From: Chalara sp. BL73 | Lineage: Eukaryota > Ascomycota > Leotiomycetes > Helotiales | Length of the DNA stretch: 64,000 nt | Assembly (NCBI GenBank): GCA_918026815.1 | Contig: CAKJVC010000103.1 | Coordinates: forward strand, 1-64,000 | Direction of reading: 5' to 3' | In this document: positions 12,743 through 23,503 of the stretch, piece after piece | Position numbering within the stretch: position 1 is the stretch's first letter | How the letters are laid out: each line of letters starts with the position of its first letter | Translations under genes and position numbers: made by a program | The notes under the pieces: generated by a model | Seen by the model: the letters and a program-made list of their open reading frames with translations, nothing else | Database searches by the model: none | Told to the model about the DNA's origin: nothing

Positions 12743-13312
12743 ATGTCTAATTCCAAGTCATCATATATAGTTGTGAAGGCGAAGACGAAACCGAAAACAA
12801 AGGTGCCAAACAGTGCACTTCATAGCCGGGCTTCTTACTTACACCAAGCTGCAAGGTACTTAGCTTCGCAATCCGGGCAAAACGAACGCAGCGGGAAAAA
12901 GGCTGCAGGAAATACGAATGTTGAGTACCGGGAGCTCTCTCCAACCGCAAATATTCTAGGAGTTGATCCCGCATTAGCGTTCCAACCCAATGCTCGGCTG
13001 CTAGTTTCCAATCTTCGAAATGTTTGTGAGAAAGTCTTGATACGCATGTCTCCAGATATGAAGCAGTCGATATGCAAAAACTGCGATTCGGTACTCATAG
13101 ATGGACCGTCATGTTCAATCGAGATCGAGAATAAGAGCAATGGCGGGATGAAACCATGGGCAGATGTACTTGTCCGAACTTGCGTCTCCTGCGGATATGC
13201 CAGAAGAATTCCTCTAGGTGCAAGGCAAAAACGGCGAACACAACGTTCTTCTGAAAGCAAGCCTAGAGGTAACGATGCTTCAAATCTCCACGCAGATTAC
13301 AATATTGGTTGA
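12743..13312 (+). CDS. RPR2: RNase P protein subunit, Rpr2/Rpp21/SNM1 family
   Basis: Protein subunit of nuclear RNase P (the tRNA 5'-end-maturing ribonucleoprotein) or the related SNM1 of RNase MRP. An uninterrupted frame of 189 residues. The ATG at 12743 (MSNSKSSYIVV) was chosen over the in-frame ATG at 12638 because the upstream 35 residues are hydrophobic and unlike the basic N-terminus of the family. The family's N-terminal helical segment is visible (ALHSRASYLHQAARYL), followed by NLRNVCEKVLIRMSPDMKQSICKNC and a zinc-ribbon made of two Cys pairs, CKNC and CVSC, the second followed by the basic GYARRIPLG. The C-terminus is short and basic. It converges with POP1, another RNase P/MRP subunit, 1.2 kb downstream. 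Confidence 0.88.
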   Translation: MSNSKSSYIVVKAKTKPKTKVPNSALHSRASYLHQAARYLASQSGQNERSGKKAAGNTNVEYRELSPTANILGVDPALAFQPNARLLVSNLRNVCEKVLIRMSPDMKQSICKNCDSVLIDGPSCSIEIENKSNGGMKPWADVLVRTCVSCGYARRIPLGARQKRRTQRSSESKPRGNDASNLHADYNIG

Positions 13313-14493
13313 GCACAGGAATAGTTCCTATCACCCAAACAATCAGCATAGCACTATGGAAGCACAACAATGCAACAAGCTTAGGGCAACCATAAATTTG
13401 ACAATGAATCTCACGCTTTCAAAGCTTCCAACTGGAACGAGAAACCAGCCATCAAGCATCCATATGCACCATTTCTAGCATTCGATATGCTGGCTCGATG
13501 CTAGCTCTAGAGGCTACCTCCTCTCAGATCTAAATCGCCACCTTTTTGACAAAATTCTATTGCCATTATTACAGAGAACATAGAGGCGATCTGTGGTATG
13601 TCGCAGCAGAGGATCCGGATTGAGAAATTTTGAGGACTTTCCGGAAGCGGCAACCATGCGTATAAGACTATTCCAAGATGTATATATACCCTTCAGTGAC
13701 TCAATAACCGATTCGACCTCGCTTAGGCATCAATACAATTAGGCTTTTAGGACTCCCCCTAAAGTATGATTCATCTTCGTGATGGAAATGTGCATATACC
13801 TTGTAGCCTGCACAACACGATCAAAGGCATCGACGTTTTACTGTGCACGGTCGGAATCTGTTTGTGAGAACCGACTTCTAGACTTTCTCTTCCTTTCATT
13901 TGAGAAGCTTTGAGCTAGATCTGCTTGTCTCTTGTTGTAGAAGTACCTTTCACCACCTGTCAAGTTCTCTGCGCCGAAGATTTCACCTATTGGTAGTTTT
14001 TCAATAATTCCTGTCTGCTTTCACATGTTGGCCTGATCTTCGGAATGTCTTAACTGCTAATACTATTATTTGTTACCTTCTACCATAGTTCGCTTATATT
14101 GTCGCAGTCCTGGTTACGTGCAAGTCTCTACTTTCTATAACTATCTCGATCTTAAAAAAAAATCCTTTCACGCTGTCGTCCTACGTATATCTTTTACTTC
14201 TGAAAACCTCAAGGCTGTGGAAACACATCCCAAAGCTGCTAGGTCTACTATGCTCTAATTTCCTGCAGGCATTGACAGAGAGTTTTGAGACTGCAGAAGT
14301 TCCCAATGATTGGTATATGTTATGATGTAGTAATATTAGCCAACTGACTTCAAACTCATCAGTACGGCAGTGCCATTTCGCTGCAAGAGTATGACCATGG
14401 ATAGATAACCAATATATAAGATCATCACGACGCAAAGTGGTTCCATGCTAACACATGCATAGAGTACTATAGCATACTGTCATTCATTGACAG
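13313..14493. other. RPR2-POP1 intergenic region
   Basis: About 1.2 kb between two convergent genes, expected to contain both 3' UTRs. The open frames here are short and featureless. I see no RNA gene or repeat. Confidence 0.5.
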
Positions 14494-17139
14494 CTATACC
14501 GGTTCCCAGCTAGCTAGTCTCCCAATCTTCTCCCCAGCGTTTCTTACTATACACAACCTCCCATTCTTATCACCCGTTGCCCCATCCCGTCTCGCTGCCT
14601 CGACCGCCTTGGCGACAACCACGCTTCCAATAGCGATTCCCTTACCTTCCGCCAAGTTGAACTCGCCCGTGGTAACAAATCCAATGAGATCCTCCCTGCC
14701 AGGAATCAATGGATAGTCATCCTCCGTGCCTTTCATCGACGGTGGCTGGATCAATGATTGCGCTAATAGTCGAACCCGTTCAGGTAGGGGCGTGTTAAGT
14801 GGTATACGTCCTATGTGTTTGGAGGCTTTTGATTTTGGATTGGGTAGTGGCTTTTTGCCTGTCTTTGCTGGTAACAGGGCAAGCCATTCTTCTCTGCTAC
14901 TAGTTGACAATGTGGTGCTGGAGGAGTCAGAGACTTGAGACGAGGAGGACGAGGGCAGGCGATAGATTCGAGCACATGGGCTGGCAACGCCTCTACTGAC
15001 AAGTGCGATTCGAATGGTTGCGATATTGAACAGTGCTGGAAGCTCTGCGTCTTTGGATGAGAGCAAATTTGCAAACGACTTCAGAGGCACTTGCTGGAAA
15101 GGGCTTTCGATACTTTGTGCTTGGGATGTCGCAATATCTAGTATCTCCTGATTATCCTCAGCAGATTTATCGACAGCAACCGAAGGTATGCCAATCAGTG
15201 TCTCGAAATCACAGGCCCACCCTCTACCGATTTCTCCTTTCCTCTTCGCGCCAAGGTCAATAGAATCCCATTCTATTCTTTTGCCCCTCGGTCGTCTTTC
15301 CCATTCTGCTTTCCTTTTCTCTCTCTCAGCAGTCTCCCAAGTAAATCCAGCTACCGTTGCAGGATAATCAGCGGGAAACCATGGTACTCCACGCTCAAAA
15401 TGGATCTGACGGAGTTCTTGAATACCGCCGAATCTAGGGTTACCACCTGAGGAAAGAGGATAGTGCATCAAGCCATACCAGATTGGTAATATGCACTTCC
15501 AGGGAGCCATAAGGGTCCATGACCCCTGTGCGGAGGCTCCAGCTGGGGCACGAGTTGTGAAAATTATAATGGGGATTTTGGGATCAACTAGCTTCAAGCT
15601 AGGGTAGGAGCCTGGTTTTGCTAAAGCCTTCCTACGGTTGATGGCTTTTTGCGATGGCAGACGTGTTGCTTCTAGACGAGCTTCACGATTGAATAAGGCA
15701 GATGAGCCTTTGAACATGTCGGCTGGCCATGTAGCTAGTGTTCGAAGCAATGCTAAGTTTGCATCTTCATCTGAAGAGTCAAATACTGGTATTGTTCGAG
15801 GCGGGTAGTGGAGCCGAGGATCTTTGACTGAGAAGGAAAGTACGGCATTCGAAGGCATGGAGCTTGGATTTGTGACTCCTCTCAAGGACTCAAAGACTTG
15901 GCCATGCTCTTCTAGAAATCCTTTAGAATCAGGATACGGATTCAGGATCCCAAGTAACGCCTCAGTAGATCCAGGGCCAGTAATCTCGATGCTACCAATT
16001 TCAAAGCGAAGGTCGGTGACATTTACGTTAGGACGCTGCAGCTTGGACAATCGAAGCACTTCATTCCACGTCTCAAGAAATGTGGAGGGATGTATTCTGA
16101 GGAGGAGACGTGTATTTGGCTTTCTCAATCTATCCATATCCGTATCCTCAGAAGGTTCGTCTTCTCCCGGTGGACAATATATAACCGTTGAAGGTCCAAT
16201 TTGATGTATTTGCTTATTGTCTTCCTTGCTCAACCATCCATTCCATACTCGTTTTCCGGCTCTCCATTTCTCTCCAGGCTGCTCCCATAGCTTCTGTTCT
16301 GCAACGCCAAGAGCTTTCAGTACACATTCCAAATTGTCTTTCTGGCCTTCAAGACCAATTGTGCTCATATAACTCATATCCCAAGCTACCGCACCACGAG
16401 CTCCCCCAGCTCTATGCGTAGGCCTATAAGATTTCTCAGTGGAGGTAACAGGTATTGCAAATCTCCACCAAGGATTCTTAGGCTCCGTCATCTTTGCTCT
16501 TTTGGCATGCCACAAATGTGTAGGTAACCACGTTTTGTGTATTTGACGTTTCCTAAACTTCGATTTCGGTTTCTGCGGATCGTTCAACTTGCCTGTTCGT
16601 ATTTTTGGCCTCGGCTGCCTCGTATGTATGCCGGCAGAGTCTGTTGACTTCCCATCCTTTACCTTTGAACGTTTCTTTTTGACAGATAATAGGCCCAGTC
16701 TCTTCGCTGTTTCCGCCCGAACTCTACCTTTCGAGCTTCCTGGCTTTCTTTTGCTCGCATTGACCGTTGGCGTATTATCTTGTATCATCTCCCTGCGGTG
16801 TCTATTCTGTATTCTCTTAGGTACCCTCTTAACATTGTGACTGGCAGTTCGTCGTCGCAAGTTTCGTGGCACCTGTTGGAAGGCTCTTAGGTTGAGAGCG
16901 CTTTTGGACTTTACCATGGATTTTTCAAGAGCTTTAATCTCAAACTCTCGTGAGTTGAGGAAAGATTGAAGATCCAATTCTCCATTTTTCAGCGCAGCAT
17001 CTGCCGACTGGGTAAGTACTGTGCGTGCAATCTGTACCTTGACGCGTTTGTTGGGACCTTCAGTACCGTGGCCGACCAATTTTCGCTTCTTCTCTCCCAA
17101 GACACTTTTGGATGCATCTTCAGTGCTCTTTAGAGGCAT
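14494..17139 (-). CDS. POP1: Ribonuclease P/MRP subunit POP1
   Basis: Largest protein subunit of RNase P and RNase MRP, needed for tRNA 5' processing and pre-rRNA ITS1 cleavage in the nucleolus. A single uninterrupted exon of 881 residues, within the normal range for fungal POP1. The ATG at 17139 (MPLKSTEDASK) is the first in frame. The N-terminal POP1 domain is clear: a basic region with RAFQQVPRNLRRRTASHN then VKRVPKRIQNRHRREM, and the LPTHLWHAKRAKM motif near residue 210. The central POPLD domain lies around residues 560-670 (APWKCILPIWYGLMHYP). The C-terminus carries GFVTTGEFNLAEGKGIAIGS and ends in a conserved CIVRNAGEKIGRLASWE block, as expected for the glycine-cleavage-T-like end of the family. 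No damage seen. Confidence 0.97.
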   Translation of the reverse strand: MPLKSTEDASKSVLGEKKRKLVGHGTEGPNKRVKVQIARTVLTQSADAALKNGELDLQSFLNSREFEIKALEKSMVKSKSALNLRAFQQVPRNLRRRTASHNVKRVPKRIQNRHRREMIQDNTPTVNASKRKPGSSKGRVRAETAKRLGLLSVKKKRSKVKDGKSTDSAGIHTRQPRPKIRTGKLNDPQKPKSKFRKRQIHKTWLPTHLWHAKRAKMTEPKNPWWRFAIPVTSTEKSYRPTHRAGGARGAVAWDMSYMSTIGLEGQKDNLECVLKALGVAEQKLWEQPGEKWRAGKRVWNGWLSKEDNKQIHQIGPSTVIYCPPGEDEPSEDTDMDRLRKPNTRLLLRIHPSTFLETWNEVLRLSKLQRPNVNVTDLRFEIGSIEITGPGSTEALLGILNPYPDSKGFLEEHGQVFESLRGVTNPSSMPSNAVLSFSVKDPRLHYPPRTIPVFDSSDEDANLALLRTLATWPADMFKGSSALFNREARLEATRLPSQKAINRRKALAKPGSYPSLKLVDPKIPIIIFTTRAPAGASAQGSWTLMAPWKCILPIWYGLMHYPLSSGGNPRFGGIQELRQIHFERGVPWFPADYPATVAGFTWETAEREKRKAEWERRPRGKRIEWDSIDLGAKRKGEIGRGWACDFETLIGIPSVAVDKSAEDNQEILDIATSQAQSIESPFQQVPLKSFANLLSSKDAELPALFNIATIRIALVSRGVASPCARIYRLPSSSSSQVSDSSSTTLSTSSREEWLALLPAKTGKKPLPNPKSKASKHIGRIPLNTPLPERVRLLAQSLIQPPSMKGTEDDYPLIPGREDLIGFVTTGEFNLAEGKGIAIGSVVVAKAVEAARRDGATGDKNGRLCIVRNAGEKIGRLASWEPV

Positions 17140-18207
17140 GATGAGCGTTTGCACCTCTACGCATGTTTTCTTGGCATTCGCGAGCTCTGAGTTCAGCTCT
17201 GATAAATTTCAGCCAACTATACTGCCACGGCGCACTTACTTGAATGAGCTGACCGCCAAAACCTAAAGCCGATTTGCGGGGAGAAGCTTGGCATTCCGTA
17301 TCTTGTTTTTTTTTTTCCCCTGCCGAACACAAAGCCATCGCTAGTGAGCTGTCAGCAGTTTAAATAACACAGCATCATGCATGAGCCTCTAGGCTCTCCG
17401 CTAGCATCAGCCCGGGAAAACATCACAGCATCCCCCCCAGCAATAGACATATGCGCTTTTCAGGTGCAATCTCCTCCTTTCTGTTCTGCCCCGACAAAGC
17501 ATGAGTCACTGTACTGTTCTGGAGCTGCTAAGTGGTGGCTGCGAAGTCAATGGGCGTATTACAATACCTGTCTGCCTGCGATCAGAAGCGGGAAAACGGA
17601 CTTCAGGTACCGTACGCATTGTGGCGTTGAATAGGCTTGCAACTGCTTGGGTTTCCCCTTATATTTATCGGCACTATTGCTCATCAACACCCTGTCTCTA
17701 TTGTCTTGTGCGCTGTATTATTGGTCTGCTACGCTGCGGTATCCTATTCTATATTTTGCAGGGTCGTGTCGTCTTCCTTTGTCGTGTTCAATACATCAAC
17801 AGGCGAATCAAAAGCGCGCTCGCTTGCGTTATTCCTCCATTGCTGTACCAGATCTGATATAGTGGCATTGTCAAGTGCGTTCACCTTTCCCAGGATCCAG
17901 CTCTGATCAGGATTTTAATTGTTCAAATGCGTATTTTGACTTTGGACTAGACCATGGAGTTGGCTCACATGGGAAGCCAAAAAACTTGGCAATGATGCTG
18001 CATCGCCTCGGTTCAATAGCCCGTATAACAATACGAGCTCCTACATAAGCACGATGAAGAATTTAATCCACATTATCACTCTCTATCTTATTCTCGAAAG
18101 ACCAAAAAAAAAAGCGTTGCTTGCTTGCGCTCAATTACATCTTTTGCACCTTAATCATCTAGTTCTGTGATAGTATTGCCTCGTACTCCTGCATCATATA
18201 TTTCGAA
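17140..18207. other. Intergenic region upstream of POP1
   Basis: Contains the POP1 promoter next to 17140 and about 900 bp in which I see only short overlapping open frames without motifs. An A10 run at about 18103-18112 precedes the small ORF at 18208. Confidence 0.4.
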
Positions 18208-18357
18208 ATGCATCCCTCCTTCAAAATGCTCCTTCTCGCCTCTGTTGCAAGCTTGGCACTCGCGGTCCCCATCACAGGACAAGTTCCAAACCACCCTATC
18301 CGTCTAGACGATGCTCTTGAACGCCCACCTTATTCCAACACTCCGTCGTCGCGTTAA
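18208..18357 (+). CDS. Candidate small secreted peptide (49 aa)
   Basis: A short frame too small for usual ORF cut-offs. It starts MHPSFKMLLLASVASLALAV, a textbook signal peptide: basic n-region, an Ala/Leu hydrophobic core and small residues at the likely cleavage site. A mature tail of about 29 polar residues rich in Pro and Asp/Glu follows, with no cysteine. It is preceded by a pyrimidine-rich leader-like sequence. It may be the first exon of a larger secreted protein whose remainder is decayed or spliced, since 18358-18480 also looks somewhat coding. Function unknown; no homologue recognised. Confidence 0.35.
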   Translation: MHPSFKMLLLASVASLALAVPITGQVPNHPIRLDDALERPPYSNTPSSR

Positions 18358-19451
18358 ATACGAGCCCGGTGTCTTGCTTTCGACTAATTCCTAGCAAGCG
18401 TTGATAGCATCTGGGACGGTGATAAATTCGAGGTCAGCATCGGTATCTCTGGCTGCAGCCCGATACCAAGCTATTTGGGGCCACTCTTTTACAGATATAT
18501 AACTCTTGAAAGTTATATCCGGTTGAGCTCAACTATATTCGCGCTTCGTCGCGTCAATTGGGTCGAAGAGCGTAGGACTGCATGCCGTATGCTCCAGAAC
18601 GCGAGGAAGCGCTGCGCTAGGACTTTCAACGAAGGAAAGGCACAGTCGTAGTGGCTCGCTGATAGAACAATGGCGGATTATGGCGGTCAGGACAATCTGA
18701 TGGAGGAGGGACAAGAAAATTCGATTCCCAGTTTAGGCTTCCACTCATGCTTGCCTTGAAGTTCGATCACGTGGCACACAATCTAAAGGAAGCGTTTTTT
18801 TGGCATGAGATCAACCCTTTTTCGGATTTCTCATAGGACATTTTTCAATGGGAAACTTTTTGGTCATTGACCACAAATGAGGAGGAATATCCTCCGAGGC
18901 GGATAAGAATACAAGCGCCATACTTCGAGTGCCTATATTGGGTCAAGGACACTGCATATCGATATCTTAGCTTCGAATTGTCCCTTGATGGACGAATAAT
19001 GTGTCTATTAAGCGCAATAGAAATTAGATCCTTCAGTTTCACAAGACACTACTAAAAGGTTTTGTCTGATACCGCAGGCATCCTGCATGCCGAAGGCTAT
19101 TCTGACCCATTGGTGAAGCATTGCAGTTATGAATGACCAGTATACCCTGAGCGACGGTTCTGGGACGATCAACAAATCCTTTGCCTCTCTTGATCAGGTT
19201 CCAATAATTAGTGACTTTCCGCTACATGTTTCATATCATCAACATAGCCCCTGGTGGACTGAGCCTATCTCTACGCCTCATAAGGTAGCGTTCGCATTCT
19301 ACGCGATTTTTCCCCTTTGCTCAGTTTTTGGTCATTCCCTCCTCCCTCGTTTTGTCGTAAGCGTTTCCCCACAAGACACCAGCCCTAGGAAACAACCAAG
19401 CCATGTTTCCTCGAGTTCGAAGAGATCCTTCTTCAATTTAAAATATAGAGA
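18358..19451. other. Intergenic region, nothing recognised
   Basis: About 1.1 kb with only short frames. A frame at 19129-19548 runs into the pseudogene start in another phase and has no motif support. Confidence 0.4.
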
Positions 19452-20370
19452 ATGTGGTCGAGATGGACGCTTTTTACTCTTCTCGTGGTGGACTTGGTAT
19501 CCGCGCAAATTCAAGGCGCGTGTGTCTAGAAAGACGGCTCAATGGCAATAGGCTACGTCCCTTGCGATCCGTCAGGCATCGGAAACTGCTGCCCAGAATC
19601 TCAAGCATGGCTAGAATCAGGGCTTTGTTATGGAGCGTTGGGGATGATACACCGAGGGGCTTGCTCCAATTCGTGGAACGCTGATGAATGTTTGACATAC
19701 TGTGATGATGATACGCATCTCTCTACTTTTACTTCCCGTCTTGTTCCTGTATTGATAATAAATAGCCTCAAATAATTGTGCAAATATAGTACCATGTCCG
19801 AAAGATGGAATGGGCTCGGTATCACCAGATTACTTCTGGTGCGGCTCGCCGAGCCAAGTGACTTGTAGCAAGGAGAATGGAACGATGGTTAAGATTGAGC
19901 CTGGGAATGTGAGGAAGGCGGTTGTGACGCAGATCTCTACAATCCAACTGCCTGCTTCGACGTCGACACTACCACCCACTTCTACATCATCCTCTTCAAC
20001 TTCTTCGGGTTCTTTAGGCTCGCCCACGCAAGGGGTTTCCTGTTCAGCGACTTCCAAGAGCTCCAAGGAAGATGCCTCGATCAGCCAGACAACGAAGTGT
20101 CCCAGTGATAAGGAGGATATGGTAGTTGTCGGTGCTGGACTTGCTGTTCCTTTGGGCGTACTGTTTGTAACTTTTCCCGAGCTGTAAATCTACGAGAGGC
20201 GGAGTAGACGGAATGAGATGAGAGCCTTACTCGCTCAACTCCAGCAGCATCCCATGGTCTACCCAAAACAAGAACTACCATATTCGGCAACTAAGGGCCA
20301 TGTGCCCTATGAAAATCAGACCGCAACTATGTATGAACTACCCGGGAGACAAAATTCGAGATATGGTTAG
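19452..20370 (+). pseudogene. Broken gene for a Cys-rich single-pass membrane protein (copy 1)
   Basis: The start MWSRWTLFTLLVVDLVSAQ is a good signal peptide, but codon 26 is a TAG (19527-19529). The same frame then continues with typical Cys-rich ectodomain text (GYVPCDPSGIGNCCPESQ, GLCYGALGMIHRGACSNSW). A predicted intron (GTGATG to AG, about 19701-19789) joins it to LPCPKDGMGSVSPDYFWCG and SQVTCSKENG. A Ser/Thr stalk and a membrane segment (VVVGAGLAVPLGVLFV) follow, then a second in-frame stop, TAA (20185-20187). The frame stays open a further 60 codons with a cytosolic-tail-like IYERRSRRNEMRALLAQLQQ and ends at 20370. Conserved sequence on both sides of both stops marks a recently inactivated gene. 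Such proteins are common in ascomycetes and of unknown role, possibly surface receptors. Confidence 0.7.
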
Positions 20371-20597
20371 CTAGAGCATAGAGACTCATTCTGACAATCA
20401 CACTCTACTTAAAACCCCAGGTCAATGTACACCGAAGGTTCAATATGGTAGCACCTCTCACTCTGAAATTTCAGAATGAGCGACGAAAGTTAGCTGATAG
20501 GATTGTCCCGACAGTTTGGTTCGCGTCAAGACGATGTTCCAATATGTTGGGAGCTAGCATACCCGCCCAATTCTCGGCGCTATAGAACAACCACAGC

Positions 20598-21214
20598 ATG
20601 CAAACTTGTACTGGAGATGGAGGGCTCAGCGTCCCAGGCCCACTGTTCTGGTGGTGCGGAGCAGATAACGAGATGACATGCAGCACGAAGAATGGGACGC
20701 GCTTTCGCATGAACTCGGATCTCGGGGTGGAGATTCTTGGGATCAATGATCCATCTGCCGCGGCGCAGACCCAGACTGCCACGGTTACGACGCAGTCATC
20801 GTTGGGTTCTTCGACACCTTTTCCGAGGCCCAAGACACGGATCCATCAAATACCTCCGGCGGCCAGCTGTCCAAGATCACATCCGAGGCCGATGAAAAAA
20901 CATGCTCAGACGCAGCACTTGGAGGAACCTGTCCAAAGAACGCCACTGTCCCCGTGGGTGTAGGAATCCGCGTCCTTCTCCTCGCGCTGGCCATTACTAT
21001 GCTAGGCTTGTTTCTAAATGAAAGGAGAAGGCGCAAGAAGGCCGAGCATATTTATGCGCCTTTTGTACGAGGCTCGAGTATCACAGCGACTTCGCTGGAA
21101 ATGCCGCACTCGCTGTGGGGCGTGGGTTCGAAGGCAGAGATGCCAGTCCCTGTGCCTGTACATGAGTTGTGGGACAGGAGGAAGGACGCTAGGGAGATTG
21201 GGAGCAGTCGTTGA
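20598..21214 (+). pseudogene. Broken gene for a Cys-rich membrane protein (copy 2, 5' truncated)
   Basis: A degenerate tandem relative of the preceding pseudogene. One frame encodes the end of the ectodomain (TCTGDGGLSVPGPLFWWCG, NEMTCSTKNGTRF), parallel to PDYFWCG and QVTCSKENGT of copy 1. Around 20790-20830 the coding frame shifts: the continuation with Thr/Ser stalk, a Cys pair (TCSDAALGGTCPKN) and the membrane helix (VGIRVLLLALAITMLGLFL) with basic stop-transfer (NERRRRKK) lies in another phase, with no plausible intron in between. It ends at 21214. The 5' part (about 20420-20600) has remnants in several frames. Confidence is good for relationship and breakage, low for exact borders. Confidence 0.65.
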
Positions 21215-21905
21215 GAGCTGGCAAGTGGGAGACCTCTTGAGTGGCACCCTTCGAGACTTATGTGCAGGTGGTTTCTTGGTGGGTTGAATCACAAGTGAGC
21301 ATGACAGGCTGCCAAATTCTTATAGAGATGATGTAGGTGCGAGTTGAGAGTCCGTGTAGTTGAGACCACATGGAGTGCTCCCTCGTGATGAATGTAGGTT
21401 ACAATTTTGCAAGAACGAGAAACCAGATGGAAGCTTAAGAAACGGAGTAGTCAAGAAGCATTGGCGAAGTTCAGTACTCCAGAAACATGGAGCTGGTACT
21501 GGAAAGGAAGTACGGCTGCCAATGTAAAGTTATGTTAGTGCTATGAAGAGGCTCGTTGATGGTAATACGAGCCAATATCCAATTATTCCAACTATAGCTC
21601 TGTCAATTCTTCGTTGTATGACTAGAATTTTGATTCTCTTCCACATTTTCTCTCCATAAATTCGGATCAGTCTGGCGACAGACCATCTGTTGCCAGACAA
21701 ACATGCTGAGTAATTTCTGAAGTTTTCCCTCTCTTGCTTTGTGAATTCTGGCAAGCCATGTGACCCCAGAGTACCTGCTTTGCCGATCGAAATCATGAAT
21801 GAACGTGCCATGATATGACCATGAAAGTCTTTCCAGCTACTAGCTTCTACAAGTTGGTGTCGGTGACGACAATGCAGAGTTAGCAACAAATGTGCTAATC
21901 TAACA

Positions 21906-23503
21906 TTACCAATTCCACACAAGTTCGGCCACTTCATCATTCACTCCAGCCGCCGGGTTCCCCCTCCAAAGATAGAGCTGTTTTAGAACGCCATTTGAGA
22001 TCTCAGCGTCCACGAGTTTGAAGGTCTTCTTTTCATCATCGCTGATCTTTTGTCGTAGTGGTCCAATTACAAAATCGTACTGAGGATCCCCGTCCGATGA
22101 AATTTGGCCCCATGTCTTCTCCATTCTATCAAGGTCAACACTCTCGAAGCCGCCGCGATATTTTACAATAGAGTAGCCGTTAGAGAAGACCGTGTCTGTG
22201 CCGAATCGCCAACGCTGGAGGAAGCAATTTCTATTTTGAATTTGTGGTTAGTCTTGCGGAATCGAAGAACAGCAGACACATTATGAAAAAATAAAGGTTA
22301 TCTAGGCTGATACGATGAGGAAGACGTGACTTGGCTGCTGCCTACATACCCACAGAAACCCGTGGCAACGGCCATCTTCTCGACTGGTTCATGGTACCAG
22401 CTCTTCCAATGATGAAGATTTAACGGCTCGACCCCAGACTCAAAAAACCCGCTCAAATCGTGTAGCAGGTCATGCTGATAGCTTGGAAATTTGTCAGTAA
22501 GAAAGAGCTAGCCGCAAAAGGCGCAAACTTACAGCCCAGGCAGAATTGTCAATTTTGCTTTCGAGTGGTGGAAAATGCAATCCCTGACTATTATATCACC
22601 AAAAGCTGGGTCGCTCTCCTTAAGACACCTCGTGGCATGCTCGAAAGTTCCAAGCCTCTTTGCGAGTTTGGCTGATAGATAGGCGCCGGCGCCTCCGTAA
22701 GCCATAATTCCAAAATTCTTGACAGACGGGAAGTCCTCGGATAATACGCCTACATACATATCGGCTGTATGATCCAAATGCCCAAGTGCAGCAGATAGAG
22801 GCTTCAGATGCGGAAAGAACGTATCATCGTCCAATATGCCAAACCACTTCGTTTCTGGCCCGCTCTCCTCTACCATTTTGGTCAAGACCATGAAATGAGA
22901 CTGTGATGTCGTATGGGAAGCATCGTACGGCAGAATAAAAGTCGCTTGAATACCACTATTTCGGTACACTTGCTCGACATTAGAGACATTCGCGGGTTGG
23001 TTCTCGCCGTCAACAACGATTGCGATAAGTTTAGAGCCTCGACCAGAAGACCAATGCGCAATCGATGACAGAGAAGCGTTAAGTCTGGCCAATGTTGTTG
23101 ACATCCCAAAGATGAGATCCGGAAATTGCTCCCTTGGGGGGTGTGGCTTGGGCACCGAGAGTTTGATAGATGTGCATTTAGGAAGCTTTTGCTTCTGTCC
23201 TCCGTCTTGGTTAAGTGCCAGAGTTACTTGATCTCCGATGAGAGGCTTGGAAATATTGACAACTTCTTGTCTGTTGACATTGTTTGTGAAATGGGTCTTG
23301 ATGCATGTTCGCGAATATACGATACTTGGTGATAAACCAAGGGACACTTTACTCTTTGCTCGTTCGAGTAAGTCTGAAGATGTCTCGCCGTCGAAAAAGC
23401 CGATGTTCGGAAGGTGGACCCTGTCGCTCAGAAGCAAATAGTAAGAAATAACAAACACAACAATGACACAGGCGAGTATGGGTGCTCGCTGTTGGCGCTG
23501 CAT
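21906..23503 (-). CDS. Fringe-like type II membrane glycosyltransferase (DUF604/GT31-like)
   Basis: Predicted Golgi glycosyltransferase of 475 residues from three exons (22533-23503, 22350-22481, 21906-22230), in frame throughout. Residues about 6-25 form a single N-terminal membrane anchor (APILACVIVVFVISYYLLL), giving type II topology. The catalytic part has the fungal pattern LIFGMSTTLARLNASLSSI, then FGILDDDTFFPHL, whose DDD is the metal/sugar-nucleotide-binding DXD motif, then YGGAGAYLS and a DIIVRDCIF segment. The second exon continues LYQHDLLHDLSGFFESG and HHWKSWY, typical of this family. Donor and acceptor sugars cannot be told from sequence. The C-terminus ends ELVWNW; I take the TAA at 21906 as the stop because an added intron found no conserved continuation. 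Confidence 0.88.

Noticed and set aside
19524..19551. A 28-nt intron that would remove the TAG of the membrane-protein gene
   Set aside because: GTCTAG to AATAG is far too short and lacks a branch site, and it would delete the conserved DGSMAIG text.
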